Positions 43,470 to 53,725 are shown, counted from the first letter of the stretch. The stretch is DNA of 64,000 nucleotides from Alicyclobacillus tolerans (GCF_001447355.1 NZ_JXBW01000008.1:1-64000), one strand, 5' to 3'. The notes: generated by a model not told the origin, from the letters alone. Numbers and translations are program-made.

Positions 43470-44507
43470 ATGATGTTGACGCCCCGCCAACAGTTGATTT
43501 TGTCTGCAGTGATCGAGGACTATGTGCGGATGGCCGAACCTGTCGGCTCGCGGGCGCTCGCCAAACACGAAGAAATTCAGTTCAGCCCAGCGACGATTCG
43601 AAATGAAATGGCGGATTTGGAGGAGATGGGTTACCTGACGCAGCCTCACACTTCGTCGGGGCGTATTCCGTCTCAGAAAGGCTATCGGTTCTACGTCGAT
43701 AACCTGTTGCGGCAGGGTCACGTCGACCGCAGCGCTGGCGCCTTCCTGAAAGATTTTTTCACGAAGCGGATCGACGAAGTGGAGCAGGTTGTGCGCGAAG
43801 TATCGACGATGCTATCTTCGCTGACCAGGCAGACGTCGATTGTCCTTGGACCCAATATGTATACCGAAAAGGTGCGTAAGATTGAGCTGATTCCCATCGG
43901 CTCCGGGCGGGCAGTCGCCATTCTCGTGACCGATACAGGTCATGTGGAAAACGCACACGTCCATTTTTCGGAGGATATTCGCGTCGATGACGTAGAGGCT
44001 ATCGTCAACGTTTTGAACGATAAACTGGTCGGTGTGCCCATTTCGAAGTTGCGCAGCAACCTATACGCGGAGTTGGCTGAAGAACTGTCGCGGACGGTTG
44101 AGCGTTTCGAAGATGCGTTGGCGGTGTTGAGCGAAGTCTGTCAGGTGACGGACCGCGAAGAGACGGTGTACATCGGCGGCGCGGCGAACGTCCTTAGCCA
44201 ACCAGAATTTCACGACGTCGAAAAGGCGCAGTCCATTCTCAGCCTATTGGAACAAGGCGGTACCGTTACGTCTTGGTTCCCGAAGGACGAACGCGGACTC
44301 ACGGTGCGTATCGGCGCGGAAAACAGCGTTGGCGCATTGCAAGACTGCACCGTTATGACGACGACCTACAGTTTGTACGGGCATCCCGTGGGCCATATTG
44401 GTGTGTTGGGGCCCACGCGTATGGACTACAACCGCATCATGCAAATCCTTCAATATACGTCGGCGGCGTTGACCGAGTTTTTGACGCGCTGGAGCACAGG
44501 CAATTGA
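43470..44507 (+). CDS. hrcA: heat-inducible transcription repressor HrcA
   Basis: Represses the dnaK and groE operons through CIRCE, which lies 13 bp upstream. The 345 residues begin with the winged helix TPRQQLILSAVIEDYVRM and SPATIRNEMADLEEMGYLTQPHTSSGR; the GAF-like and IDD domains follow, and the C-terminus YGHPVGHIGVLGPTRMDY is typical. AAGGAGGCGAG precedes ATG 43470 (ATG 43473 is also possible). Confidence 0.97.
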   Translation: MMLTPRQQLILSAVIEDYVRMAEPVGSRALAKHEEIQFSPATIRNEMADLEEMGYLTQPHTSSGRIPSQKGYRFYVDNLLRQGHVDRSAGAFLKDFFTKRIDEVEQVVREVSTMLSSLTRQTSIVLGPNMYTEKVRKIELIPIGSGRAVAILVTDTGHVENAHVHFSEDIRVDDVEAIVNVLNDKLVGVPISKLRSNLYAELAEELSRTVERFEDALAVLSEVCQVTDREETVYIGGAANVLSQPEFHDVEKAQSILSLLEQGGTVTSWFPKDERGLTVRIGAENSVGALQDCTVMTTTYSLYGHPVGHIGVLGPTRMDYNRIMQILQYTSAALTEFLTRWSTGN

Positions 44508-44546
44508 TGCTACATCGGCGCGATACTCGAAGAAAGGATGTTCCAG

Positions 44547-45158
44547 GTGACGGAAGACTCGACGAAGCAATCAGATGCAGAGCCGATGGTGGACGACGCC
44601 CAAGCGACTGTAAACGAAGAGCAACAGGCGGACTTCGCCGCGGCTGAACACGATGTTGACGCTGCGGAACTCGCTCGCGAGGATATTTCCTTTGACGAGG
44701 ACGGTGTACCCGAGACCGCGCGCGACCCGAGGGATGCGCAGATTGAGGAACTGACCCAGCAATTGTTGCGTACGCGCGCGGACTTTGACAATTTTCGTCG
44801 GCGTACGCGCCAGGAGCGCGAAGAATTGACCCAGTTTGCGACGAAAAAACTGCTTGGCGACTTGCTGCCGGTTATCGATAATTTTGATCGCGCGATGGCG
44901 GCCCTCGACCAGGTGGACGAGCCGCAACTGAAAACGGGTATTGAAATGGTCCACCGGCAGTTGCAACAATTGCTCGGGCAATATGGCGTTGAAGCGATGG
45001 CGGCGGAAGGCGCCACGTTTGATCCCGCTTTGCACGAGGCGGTTATGCAGGAGTCGGCGGAAGGTACAGAGCCGGGCGTCGTATTGCAGGTCTTACAAAA
45101 GGGCTATACGATTCACGGCAAAGTGCTGCGACCGGCGATGGTCAAGGTCAGCGTCTAA
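44547..45158 (+). CDS. grpE: nucleotide exchange factor GrpE
   Basis: Exchanges ADP for ATP on DnaK. The 203 residues start with an acidic, poorly ordered region, then a long coiled coil (QIEELTQQLLRTRADFDNFRRR) and the C-terminal beta domain ending in GYTIHGKVLRPAMVKVS. GTG 44547 is preferred because AAAGGA lies 9 nt upstream; ATG 44538 is fused to the ribosome site. The gene follows hrcA by 39 bp in the CIRCE-controlled operon. Confidence 0.95.
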   Translation: MTEDSTKQSDAEPMVDDAQATVNEEQQADFAAAEHDVDAAELAREDISFDEDGVPETARDPRDAQIEELTQQLLRTRADFDNFRRRTRQEREELTQFATKKLLGDLLPVIDNFDRAMAALDQVDEPQLKTGIEMVHRQLQQLLGQYGVEAMAAEGATFDPALHEAVMQESAEGTEPGVVLQVLQKGYTIHGKVLRPAMVKVSV

Positions 45159-45213
45159 GCTTACTTGACCTTTTGAAACAACGTCTGTGTGACACGATGG
45201 AGGAGGATAACCG

Positions 45214-47061
45214 ATGGCAAAAGTCATTGGCATCGACCTGGGTACAACAAACTCTTGTGTAGCGGTGATGGAAGGCGGCGAACCGGTCGTCATTCCGAAT
45301 GCAGAAGGCAACCGTACGACGCCGTCAGTCGTCGCTTTTAGCCGCGATGGCGAGCGGCTGGTCGGTGACGTTGCAAAGCGCCAAGCGATCACGAATCCGG
45401 ATCGAACCATTATTTCGATCAAGCGCCACATGGGTACGAGTCATAAAGTGCAGATCGATGACAAATCGTACACGCCGCCGGAAATTTCGGCGATGATCTT
45501 GCAAAAGTTGAAGGCGGATGCGGAGGCGTATCTCGGTGAGACGGTCAGCCAGGCCGTGATCACCGTTCCGGCGTACTTCAGCGACAGCCAGCGCCAAGCG
45601 ACGAAGGATGCAGGCCGCATTGCCGGACTGGAAGTGCTGCGCATCGTCAACGAGCCGACAGCTGCGGCGCTTGCCTACGGCGTCGACAAGGAAGACGATC
45701 AGACGATTCTCGTCTTCGACCTCGGCGGTGGGACGTTTGACGTCTCCATTTTGGAACTGGGCGATGGTGTGTTCGAAGTCAAGGCGACCAGCGGCAACAA
45801 CCATCTGGGTGGCGATGACTTCGACAACCGGATTATGCAATATCTGATTGACACATTCCGCAAGGATACTGGGATTGATCTCAGCCACGACAAAATGGCG
45901 ATGCAGCGTCTCAAGGATGCGGCAGAAAAAGCGAAGAAGGAATTGTCGTCGACCTTGACGACCACTATCTCATTGCCGTTTATCTCGGCTGACGCAACGG
46001 GGCCGAAACACCTCGAAGTCAATCTGACGCGTGCGAAGTTCGAAGAGCTCTCGGCAGATTTGATCGAAGCGACCCTCGGGCCCACTCGCCAAGCGCTGTC
46101 CGACGCTGGACTGACGGCGAACGACATCGACAAGGTCATTTTGGTCGGCGGATCGACCCGCATTCCAGCCGTACAAGAGGCTATCAAAAAGTTAATTGGC
46201 AAGGAACCGTCGAAAGGCGTCAACCCGGACGAGGTTGTCGCAGTGGGTGCTGCGATTCAGGCAGGCGTCTTGACGGGCGAAGTCAAAGACATCGTCTTGC
46301 TCGACGTCACGCCGCTGTCCCTCGGCATTGAGACGATGGGTGGCGTGTTCACGCGCTTGATTGATCGCAATACGACGATCCCGACGTCGAAGAGCCAGAT
46401 TTTCTCGACGGCTGCAGACAACCAAACGTCCGTGGAAATTCACGTATTGCAAGGCGAGCGCGAAATGGCTGCGGATAACAAGACATTGGGTCGCTTTACG
46501 CTCAGCGACATTCCACCAGCACCGCGCGGCGTGCCGCAGATCGAAGTCACGTTCGACATCGACGCCAACGGTATCGTCAACGTTTCGGCAAAAGACTTAG
46601 GCACAGGCAAGTCGCAGCGGATTACCATCACCGCGTCCAGTGGCCTGTCCAAGGAAGAAGTCGACCGCATGATGAAAGAAGCGCAAATGCATGCGGAAGA
46701 AGATAAAAAGCGCCGTGAGCAGGTCGAGATTCGCAACCAAGCGGACCAATTGCTCTACCAAACGGACAAGGCGTTGAAAGACCTTGGCGACAAGGCGGAT
46801 GCGGCTCTTAAGGGCGAGGCGGAGGAAAAGCAGAAGGAGTTGCGCGCGGCGCTTGAGGGGACGGACGCAGAGGCCATCAAGCAGAAATCGCAAGCGCTGA
46901 CCGACGTTTTGCACAAGCTCTCGACTAAGCTTTACGAACAGGCTGCACAGTCGGCGCAAAGTGGGGAAACGACGGGAACACACGCCGACGCGGGGGCCCA
47001 GAACGCATCTGACAACGTCGTCGACGCCGACTTCACAGAAGTCGATAAAGACCAGAAGTGA
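45214..47061 (+). CDS. dnaK: chaperone DnaK (Hsp70)
   Basis: The 615 residues are standard for Gram-positive DnaK. They show [65 protein letters not shown], the interdomain linker [13 protein letters not shown] and the helical lid. The C-terminus ends in an acidic tail ([14 protein letters not shown]). GGAGGAT precedes ATG 45214. It is the third gene of the HrcA operon. Confidence 0.98.
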   Translation: MAKVIGIDLGTTNSCVAVMEGGEPVVIPNAEGNRTTPSVVAFSRDGERLVGDVAKRQAITNPDRTIISIKRHMGTSHKVQIDDKSYTPPEISAMILQKLKADAEAYLGETVSQAVITVPAYFSDSQRQATKDAGRIAGLEVLRIVNEPTAAALAYGVDKEDDQTILVFDLGGGTFDVSILELGDGVFEVKATSGNNHLGGDDFDNRIMQYLIDTFRKDTGIDLSHDKMAMQRLKDAAEKAKKELSSTLTTTISLPFISADATGPKHLEVNLTRAKFEELSADLIEATLGPTRQALSDAGLTANDIDKVILVGGSTRIPAVQEAIKKLIGKEPSKGVNPDEVVAVGAAIQAGVLTGEVKDIVLLDVTPLSLGIETMGGVFTRLIDRNTTIPTSKSQIFSTAADNQTSVEIHVLQGEREMAADNKTLGRFTLSDIPPAPRGVPQIEVTFDIDANGIVNVSAKDLGTGKSQRITITASSGLSKEEVDRMMKEAQMHAEEDKKRREQVEIRNQADQLLYQTDKALKDLGDKADAALKGEAEEKQKELRAALEGTDAEAIKQKSQALTDVLHKLSTKLYEQAAQSAQSGETTGTHADAGAQNASDNVVDADFTEVDKDQK

Positions 47062-47113
47062 ATCGATCACACAGCTTGACGGTGTGCGGCTATCGTTGAT
47101 ATATGTGTCTGAT

Positions 47114-47135
47114 GGCAGGGTGACGACGCCCTGCC
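47114..47135 (+). other. hairpin between dnaK and dnaJ
   Basis: GGCAGGG (47114-47120) pairs with CCCTGCC (47129-47135) around 8 nt. No T-run follows, so it looks more like an mRNA processing or attenuating element than a full terminator. Confidence 0.45.
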
Positions 47136-47180
47136 GTCGTTGTAAGATGAACAAAGGAACTCTGCTTTGGAGGGATACCG

Positions 47181-48323
47181 GTGAGCAAGCGAGATTATTA
47201 TGAAGTTCTCGGTGTCAGCCGGTCCGCCACGCAAGATGAAATCAAAAAGGCGTATCGAAAGCTGGCGCGGCAATACCACCCAGATGTCAATAAGGACGAT
47301 CCAAACGCCCAGCAAAAGTTTGCGGAGATCGCGGAAGCGTACGACGTCCTCTCTGATTCCGCGAAGCGCGCTCGCTATGATCAATTCGGCCATCAAGATC
47401 CCACGCAGGGCTTTGGCGGCGGCGCGGGTGGGCCGGGTGCAGGCTTTGGCGATTTCGACTTCGGCGGGTTTGGGGACATTTTCGATATGTTTTTCGGCGG
47501 CGCGGGCGGACGGCCACGCGGGCCGCAGCGCGGACAGGACCTCGAATACGACTTGGAAATCGAGTTTGAGGAGGCCGCGTTTGGCGCGGAGAAAGAGATT
47601 CAAATTCCCCGTACAGAGACGTGTTCGACCTGTGGCGGCAGCGGAGCACGCCCAGGCACGCATCCCAAGACGTGCTCGGTCTGCCACGGCACGGGCGAAC
47701 AACAGACGGTTACGAACACGCCGTTTGGTCGGATGGTGAATCGCAGGGTGTGTCAGGCCTGTCACGGCCGCGGCCAGATGATTGACGATCCATGTCCAGA
47801 TTGTCGCGGGCAAGGCCGGCGGCGCGTGCGCCGTACGGTTCAGGTCAAGGTGCCACCCGGGGTAGACAATGGTACGCGTCTGCGAATGCCGGGTGCCGGT
47901 GAGTCGAGCCCCAATGGCGGGCAACCCGGCGACTTGTTTATCGTGATGCACGTGCGTCCGCACGAACTGTTTGAACGCGAAGGCACCAATATCTATCTCG
48001 ACGTTCCTCTGTCGTTTGTGCAGGCCGCGCTCGGCGACGAGATCGACGTGCCGACGCTCGACGGCTCTGTCAAACTGCGGATTCCCGAGGGTACACAGTC
48101 TGGGACCTCGTTCCGATTGCGCGGCAAAGGGATTCCCAAGCTGGGTTCACCGGTCGCGCGTGGCGATCAACACGTTCGCGTGCAAGTCATGACGCCCACG
48201 AATTTGACCGAGCGGCAAAAGGACTTGTTCCGTGAGTTGGGCAAAGAGCTCGGCGTGCAAACGCATGAACAAGCGAGATCATTTATGGAACGGATGAAAG
48301 ACGCGTTTCTCGGAAACGCGTGA
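47181..48323 (+). CDS. dnaJ: chaperone DnaJ (Hsp40)
   Basis: Co-chaperone that stimulates the DnaK ATPase. The 380 residues have a J domain ([23 protein letters not shown] in RQYHPDVN), a Gly/Phe region, four CxxCxGxG zinc repeats ([32 protein letters not shown]) and the C-terminal domains. GTG 47181 follows TTTGGAGG. A perfect inverted repeat (48301-48321) covers the last codons, just before prmA. Confidence 0.97.
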   Translation: MSKRDYYEVLGVSRSATQDEIKKAYRKLARQYHPDVNKDDPNAQQKFAEIAEAYDVLSDSAKRARYDQFGHQDPTQGFGGGAGGPGAGFGDFDFGGFGDIFDMFFGGAGGRPRGPQRGQDLEYDLEIEFEEAAFGAEKEIQIPRTETCSTCGGSGARPGTHPKTCSVCHGTGEQQTVTNTPFGRMVNRRVCQACHGRGQMIDDPCPDCRGQGRRRVRRTVQVKVPPGVDNGTRLRMPGAGESSPNGGQPGDLFIVMHVRPHELFEREGTNIYLDVPLSFVQAALGDEIDVPTLDGSVKLRIPEGTQSGTSFRLRGKGIPKLGSPVARGDQHVRVQVMTPTNLTERQKDLFRELGKELGVQTHEQARSFMERMKDAFLGNA

Positions 48324-48334
48324 GGAGGCGTGGC

Positions 48335-49285
48335 ATGCACTGGTGGCATGTGCAGTTTCGGGTGGCGCACGAGGCTTCTGACGCGATTGCGGCGTTGCTA
48401 CAGGAGTTTCCGGACGTTCAGGGAGTTCAACTGGAGGGTATCGGCGAATTCGAGCAGCCCCATCCCGAGTACGGCGAGTGGTTTGACGAGATGATTGTAC
48501 CGACGCCCGACGTCGCGGTTGCGGTCTATTTCCCCGAGGAATACGATCCGGCCTCGCTGCGCGACCGCATTCAGGGCGTCATCGACCGCGTTGCCGCCGC
48601 AGGCGTGCACGTGGGCGACGGGCCCATCGACATTCGGATCGACGCAATCGACGACAGCGTCTGGCTTAACGCGTGGAAAGAGCATTACGCGCCCATTCCG
48701 GTGGGCGATTCGCTCGTCATTGTGCCGATCTGGCATGTCGATCAATTGACAGGCGATCTCGCTCGCCGCGAGCGGATCGTCATTGAGCCGGGTATGGCCT
48801 TTGGCACGGGTGCCCACCAGACCACACAAATGTGCGCTGCCGCATTGGCGGAGATCGTCACCCCAGAGGCGAGGGTACTCGATGTCGGCACCGGGACAGG
48901 CGTGCTCGCCATCGCCGCGGCGCGGCTTGGCGCACAACGTGTCACGGCCATCGACATCGATCCGGTGGCAGTGCGGGCGGCGCACGAAAACGTCGCCCGG
49001 AACGAATTGGCGGATCGCATCCAAGTGGCGGAAGGCAACTTGCTCGCGGGCTTTGCGGAGGGTGTGCAGTTTGATATCGCGATCGCGAACATTCTGCGCG
49101 ACATCGTGATTTTACTCGTGCCACAGGTCGCTTCACGTATGCCGGCCGGCGGGCGCTTTTTGACGTCTGGCTATATCGACACACAGGCGCCGGCGGTCGA
49201 AGCAGCCCTGCAAAGGTCTGGCTTTACCGTCGAAAAGCGATATCAGCGCGACGATTGGGTGGCGCTCTTGGCGGTGAAGTTGTAA
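48335..49285 (+). CDS. prmA: ribosomal protein L11 methyltransferase
   Basis: Trimethylates L11 using SAM. The 316 residues begin MHWWHVQFRVAHEAS. The SAM site is VLDVGTGTGVLAIAAARLGA near residue 180, with MAFGTGAHQTT and the catalytic-region ANILRDIVILLVP. ATG 48335 is 7 nt after GAGGAGG, which itself overlaps the dnaJ stop; the GTG at 48320 is too early. The stop overlaps the rsmE ATG (TAATG). Confidence 0.95.
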   Translation: MHWWHVQFRVAHEASDAIAALLQEFPDVQGVQLEGIGEFEQPHPEYGEWFDEMIVPTPDVAVAVYFPEEYDPASLRDRIQGVIDRVAAAGVHVGDGPIDIRIDAIDDSVWLNAWKEHYAPIPVGDSLVIVPIWHVDQLTGDLARRERIVIEPGMAFGTGAHQTTQMCAAALAEIVTPEARVLDVGTGTGVLAIAAARLGAQRVTAIDIDPVAVRAAHENVARNELADRIQVAEGNLLAGFAEGVQFDIAIANILRDIVILLVPQVASRMPAGGRFLTSGYIDTQAPAVEAALQRSGFTVEKRYQRDDWVALLAVKL

Positions 49286-50031
49286 TGTTGCCGCGCGCAT
49301 TTGTCGAGGGAATCGGTGAGCCGGGGCGGACGGTTGCCATCGGCGGCGAAGACGGCCGCCATTTCGCCCGCGTTTTGCGCGTGCGTCCCGGGGAGCAGCT
49401 GGTCATTGCCTTGGACGACGGGCCATGGCTTGGGGAAATCGTCGCCGTGGAGCAGTCGGCTGTCGCCGTTTGCTTGCGCGAACGCTATCCTACTTCCGAG
49501 CCTGCCGCAGGTTTCGTCGTCGTGCAAGGCATGGCCAAGGGAGACAAGATGGAGTCGATCCTCCAGAAGTGCACGGAGATCGGCGCCATCTCTTTTGTTG
49601 TTTACCAGGCAGAGCGTTCAGTTGCCCGCATTGAGGGCAAGGTGGAGGCGAAGTTGGAGCGCTGGCGCAAGATCGTTCGCGAGGCGGCGATGCAAGCACA
49701 GCGCGATCGCGTACCTGACGTGGTGTACGCCAAGACGTTGCCCGATCTCGCTCGCTTGCTCGAAAGCAAGGGAGTGACGCATTCCCTTGTGCTCGACGAG
49801 TCGGAGCGCACCCGAGGTTTTCGCTCTGCGTTGCAGGAGGCGCCGGGTGCTTTTGTGCGGGCGATTCTGATTGGGCCGGAGGGCGGTTGGGCCGACGCCG
49901 AAAGGGACGCGTTGCACAGTCTGCCGGGGGCCTGTGCGGTGACGCTTGGGCCGCGCATTTTGCGCACAGAAACGGCGGGGATGGCCGCACTTGCAGCAGC
50001 CTTGATGCATTTTGGCGACATGGGAGGTTGA
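49285..50031 (+). CDS. rsmE: 16S rRNA m3U1498 methyltransferase
   Basis: A SPOUT methyltransferase of 248 residues. A PUA-like N-terminal domain (HFARVLRVRPGEQLVIALDDG) is followed by MAKGDKMESILQKCTEIG and the knot motifs AILIGPEGGWADAE and LGPRILRTETAGMAAL. The start ATG overlaps the prmA stop, so the two are translationally coupled, as in Bacillus (yqeT-yqeU). Confidence 0.95.
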   Translation: MLPRAFVEGIGEPGRTVAIGGEDGRHFARVLRVRPGEQLVIALDDGPWLGEIVAVEQSAVAVCLRERYPTSEPAAGFVVVQGMAKGDKMESILQKCTEIGAISFVVYQAERSVARIEGKVEAKLERWRKIVREAAMQAQRDRVPDVVYAKTLPDLARLLESKGVTHSLVLDESERTRGFRSALQEAPGAFVRAILIGPEGGWADAERDALHSLPGACAVTLGPRILRTETAGMAALAAALMHFGDMGG

Positions 50032-50035
50032 TAAG

Positions 50036-51463
50036 GTGCCAACGGTCGCGTTTCATACGCTCGGATGCAAAGTGAACTTTTACGATACGGAAGGCATTTG
50101 GCAGGTTTTTAAGCACCGCGGCTACGAGCAGGTGCCTTTTGAGGAAAAGGCGGATGTGTACGTCGTCAACACGTGCACAGTGACGCACACCGGCGACAAA
50201 AAAAGCCGCCAGATGATTCGCCGTGCGGTCCGTACGAATCCCGATGCTGTGGTCGTCGTCACGGGTTGCTACGCGCAGGTGGCACCCGATGAAGTGGCTC
50301 GCATCGCCGGCGTCGACTTGGTCATTGGCAACGACCAGAAGTCCAAGATTGTCGATCACGTCGAGCGCGTGCAAAAAGAACAGCATCCCTACCAAAGCGT
50401 CGGCAATATCATGAAGGCGGACGCATTTGAGGAATTGGACGTCCCGTATTTCGAAGAGCGTTCGCGTGCGAACCTGAAAATCCAGGATGGTTGCAACAAC
50501 TTTTGCACGTTTTGCATCATTCCGCGTGCACGTGGTTTGATTCGCAGCCGCAAGCCGGAAAATGTCCTGGCGCAGGCAACCAAATTGGCTCAAGCTGGCT
50601 ATCGGGAAATCGTCTTGACGGGCATTCATACAGGCGGCTATGGCGCAGACTTTGAAGATTATCGATTGGCGCATTTGCTTGCGGACTTGGAACGAATCGA
50701 GTTGCCGTTTCGCATCCGGATCAGTTCGATTGAGGCAAGCGAGATCGACGACCATTTAATCGAGGTGCTCGGCCGTTCACAAAAAGTCGTCAACCACTTG
50801 CATATTCCTCTGCAGGCCGGCAGCGATGAAGTATTGCGGCGCATGCATCGCCACTATACCGTTGCCGAATATGCGGAAAAGTTGAAGCAGTTGCGCAAGG
50901 CCCTCCCTGATCTTGCGATCACGAGCGACGTGATCGTCGGTTTTCCGGGTGAGACGGACGCCGACTTCGAGAACACTTACGCGTTTGTTGCAAAGCAGCG
51001 CTTCTCGCAGCTTCACGTCTTTCCGTATTCACAGCGGCGTGGTACGGCTGCGGCCAAATTTAAGGATCAAGTTGCAGAAGACGTGAAACACCTTCGCGTG
51101 ACACGCATGATTCAACTTTCGCAGCGCCTGGAAGCGGACTATGCACGTCAATTTGTCGGACGCCATCTCGACGTCATCGCCGAGTCGCCGGTCATCTCGG
51201 CGGATGACGAGACGCGGCGCGCGTTTGCGGCACACCCGGAGCAAAAGCGGATGCTTGTCGGTTATGCCGGAAATTACTTGCGCGTGGCATTTCGTGTCCC
51301 CGAGGGGATGCCCCTCGAAGCGCTCGTCGGCGAACGGATGCGTGTACGCATTGTTGAGACGGGCAATGGGGTGCAATTAGGGCATTTTGTCGAACAACTG
51401 ACGTTTTCCGATCAGGACGAGCATGACGTCGCGGTGAGCACAGGCGGGAGGTTGACATCGTGA
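50036..51463 (+). CDS. mtaB: tRNA t6A37 methylthiotransferase MtaB
   Basis: A radical SAM enzyme that makes ms2t6A37 in tRNA. The 475 residues show the N-terminal cluster cysteines (FHTLGCKVN, VNTCTVTH, TGCYAQ), the radical SAM motif DGCNNFCTFCIIPRARG, the VVNHLHIPLQAGSDEVLRRM region and a TRAM domain with MRVRIVETGNG. GTG 50036 follows GGGAGGTTGATAAG and lies 4 bp after rsmE. The end overlaps the Nudix-DeoC gene by 4 bp. Confidence 0.95.
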   Translation: MPTVAFHTLGCKVNFYDTEGIWQVFKHRGYEQVPFEEKADVYVVNTCTVTHTGDKKSRQMIRRAVRTNPDAVVVVTGCYAQVAPDEVARIAGVDLVIGNDQKSKIVDHVERVQKEQHPYQSVGNIMKADAFEELDVPYFEERSRANLKIQDGCNNFCTFCIIPRARGLIRSRKPENVLAQATKLAQAGYREIVLTGIHTGGYGADFEDYRLAHLLADLERIELPFRIRISSIEASEIDDHLIEVLGRSQKVVNHLHIPLQAGSDEVLRRMHRHYTVAEYAEKLKQLRKALPDLAITSDVIVGFPGETDADFENTYAFVAKQRFSQLHVFPYSQRRGTAAAKFKDQVAEDVKHLRVTRMIQLSQRLEADYARQFVGRHLDVIAESPVISADDETRRAFAAHPEQKRMLVGYAGNYLRVAFRVPEGMPLEALVGERMRVRIVETGNGVQLGHFVEQLTFSDQDEHDVAVSTGGRLTS

Positions 51464-52737
51464 GCGAGCGGGTCGAACGAGCTGCAGGCGGGCTGGTTGT
51501 GCGCCAGGGAAGGCAAGGTCGCGAAGTGTTGTTGATCGACGACGCGTACGGCCAAGTCGCATTTCCGAAAGGCCACTTGGAGCCAGGTGAGACGTGGGAA
51601 GAGGCGGCGGTTCGCGAAATCTTGGAAGAGACTGGCGTGCGGGCGCGCATTGTCGGCGACATCGGGCGGATCGAATATCGGATTGAGCGCAATGGCGATC
51701 CGGTGCGCAAGCAGGTGCGGCTTTACCTCCTTCAAGCGGAGGGCGATGCGTCGCCGGTGCACCAGGTCGAGGAAGTCAACGCGGCTTACTTTTTGCCGTG
51801 GGATGAGGCAAAAGCGCGTCATGAGGAACGCGGATACCCGAATTGGGCTTTCGCCTTTGCCAAAGCGGAGGCGATCTTGGATTGGCTCGACGGCGGTTTT
51901 GAAGAGAAGTTTCGCCAGCTGTCGCTCGCCGCACCTGTGGCAGACGTCGATCAGGCATTTGTCGCCGCGCGCGCTGCGCTAAACAAGCTGGTCGCCGCCT
52001 GCCGCGCGGAAGTGCTACAGACGTTGCCCCAAGTGCCGTGGTTTCCGGCCAAAGACGTCTCCCTTCCTCGCCCAAAGCCCAGTGCCGAAGCGGTGCAAGC
52101 GGCCATCGAAAGCACATTGTTGCGCCCGGAGGCCAGCGAAATCGACATTCAAAATCTTTGCGCGGAAGCGATCCGCAAGAAGTGGCCGACCGTCTGTGTA
52201 TCGCCGCGCCATGTGGCCTTGGCAAGGCGTTTTCTTGGCGCGGAACCGGTGCGCGTGTGCACGGTCATTGGATTTCCCCATGGCGCGTCGACCCCAGGTG
52301 CTTTGCGCTTTGAAGTGGCAGATGCCGTGGCGTCCGGCGCTGTCGAGATCGATATGGTGGGGCCTGTTGGCGCGCTTTGCGAGGGCGATCTCGCGAGTTG
52401 GTATCTAGCGGTCCGCGCTGTGGTCGATACCGCCCATCAGTTCGCAGACCCGCCTGTTGTCAAGGTGATTCTGGAGACGAGCGCACTCGCCATCGATGGC
52501 GTCATCAAGGGCGCCCTGGTCGCCGCGGCGGCGGGAGCGGACTTCGTTAAGACATCGACAGGGTTTCACACAGGGGGCGCGCGCATCGCGGATGTCGCCG
52601 CGATGGCGATGGCGGTTGCCGGGCGGGCTGGTGTGAAGGCTTCCGCAGGCATTCGCACCCCCGAGGCGGCCGTGCAGTTGTTGCGCTATGGCGCGGATCG
52701 GCTTGGGACGTCGGCTGCTGCTAAACTGTTGCCCTAG
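51460..52737 (+). CDS. Nudix hydrolase-deoxyribose-phosphate aldolase fusion
   Basis: A 425-residue single frame with two enzymes. Residues 1-145 are a Nudix hydrolase: AAGGLVVRQG, then the complete Nudix box GHLEPGETWEEAAVREILEE followed by TGV. After a linker of about 60 residues, residues 210-425 form a class I DeoC. It shows VCVSPRHVALA, CTVIGFPHGAS, EIDMVGPVGAL (conserved Asp), the Schiff-base lysine in DFVKTSTGF and the second lysine in GVKASAGIRTPE. DeoC splits deoxyribose-5-phosphate to acetaldehyde and glyceraldehyde-3-phosphate. GTG 51460 follows GGGAGG and overlaps mtaB. No frameshift is needed to read through both domains. Confidence 0.88.
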   Translation: MSERVERAAGGLVVRQGRQGREVLLIDDAYGQVAFPKGHLEPGETWEEAAVREILEETGVRARIVGDIGRIEYRIERNGDPVRKQVRLYLLQAEGDASPVHQVEEVNAAYFLPWDEAKARHEERGYPNWAFAFAKAEAILDWLDGGFEEKFRQLSLAAPVADVDQAFVAARAALNKLVAACRAEVLQTLPQVPWFPAKDVSLPRPKPSAEAVQAAIESTLLRPEASEIDIQNLCAEAIRKKWPTVCVSPRHVALARRFLGAEPVRVCTVIGFPHGASTPGALRFEVADAVASGAVEIDMVGPVGALCEGDLASWYLAVRAVVDTAHQFADPPVVKVILETSALAIDGVIKGALVAAAAGADFVKTSTGFHTGGARIADVAAMAMAVAGRAGVKASAGIRTPEAAVQLLRYGADRLGTSAAAKLLP

Positions 52738-52739
52738 CC

Positions 52740-53666
52740 TCAGTGGGCCGGTAGCAGGCGTTCCACCAGGCTTGCGAATTGGCGAGTAAACGGCCACACG
52801 ATGAGCGTGCACAAAAGGTTGAACGCCGTGTTTGCATTGGCGATTTGCTGTGCTGGATCTTCCGCGGTCATGGCCATCACGTGCGCGAATGGTTGCAGTA
52901 ACGGAACAAAAGCCACGACGCCCAACACGTTGAGCAGCACGTGGGCCAAGGCGACCTGCTGGGCTGGGCGGATGGTGCCGATGGCGGCGATGACGGACGT
53001 CAGGCATGTACCTACATTGGCGCCAAGCGCGATCGCGATGCCGCCGACGACGGAAATCAAACCGTCTGCGGCCAGGGCCATAGCGATGAGCGTGGTTGCC
53101 GTCGACGACTGGACGATGGCGCTAAGGCCACAGCCAATGGCGAGCGCGAGAAGCGGCCGGGCACCCGCATGCAGGAGTGCCACATGAAACCAATTGCTCG
53201 CGGCAAGCGGTTCTAGGGATGTCTTTAAAGCCTGTAGCGAAATAAAGATGCAAGCAAAGCCAACGAGGCCTTCACCCAAGCGTCCCAGCTTCGGTTTGCG
53301 CGTGTATACCAGGATGATGCCGGCGATCAGCGCAGGCAGGACGATGCCCCAAAGGTTGAGATTCAACAGTTGCGGTGTAATCGTCGATCCGACGTTGGCG
53401 CCAAGGACGACGGCGAGGCCGCTTGGAAACGTGATGCTGCCGGCGGCGACGAGGCCGACGGCAATCGCGGTCAAGGCCGCGCTGCTCTGCAGTATCGCCG
53501 TCGCGAAGGCACCTGTGAGGATGCCGCGCGAGGGCGTTGCGACGAGCCGCTGTAGCCATTTTGTCAAGGTGCCTTCCGCCAGGCCTGTCAGACCACTGCG
53601 CATGACGCGTAGTCCGCCGAGAAAGGCGACGATGGAGAGTATCGTCGCAATCGCGTGAGTCCACAT
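52740..53666 (-). CDS. Na/Pi cotransporter family protein
   Basis: A 308-residue membrane protein of the NptA/PhoU-less group. Two inverted repeats carry the QSSAALTAIAVGL and QSSTATTLIAMALAA motifs, each followed by GANVGSTITPQ or GANVGTCLTSV, the SLC34-type signature. It presumably moves phosphate or another anion with sodium. ATG 53666 has AGGAGAG upstream; the open frame further upstream crosses the rpsU promoter and is not coding. It is convergent with the Nudix-DeoC gene with only 2 bp between stops and no visible terminator. Confidence 0.9.
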   Translation of the reverse strand: MWTHAIATILSIVAFLGGLRVMRSGLTGLAEGTLTKWLQRLVATPSRGILTGAFATAILQSSAALTAIAVGLVAAGSITFPSGLAVVLGANVGSTITPQLLNLNLWGIVLPALIAGIILVYTRKPKLGRLGEGLVGFACIFISLQALKTSLEPLAASNWFHVALLHAGARPLLALAIGCGLSAIVQSSTATTLIAMALAADGLISVVGGIAIALGANVGTCLTSVIAAIGTIRPAQQVALAHVLLNVLGVVAFVPLLQPFAHVMAMTAEDPAQQIANANTAFNLLCTLIVWPFTRQFASLVERLLPAH

Positions 53667-53725
53667 GGCAATCTCTCCTGTTCTAGGACAACCGTATGCA
53701 TACACGGATGGGGCCATGCTTTCGT

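Noticed and set aside
52940-53187. Plus-strand frames opposite the Na/Pi cotransporter
   Set aside because: They mirror a membrane protein's codon pattern and have no start signals.
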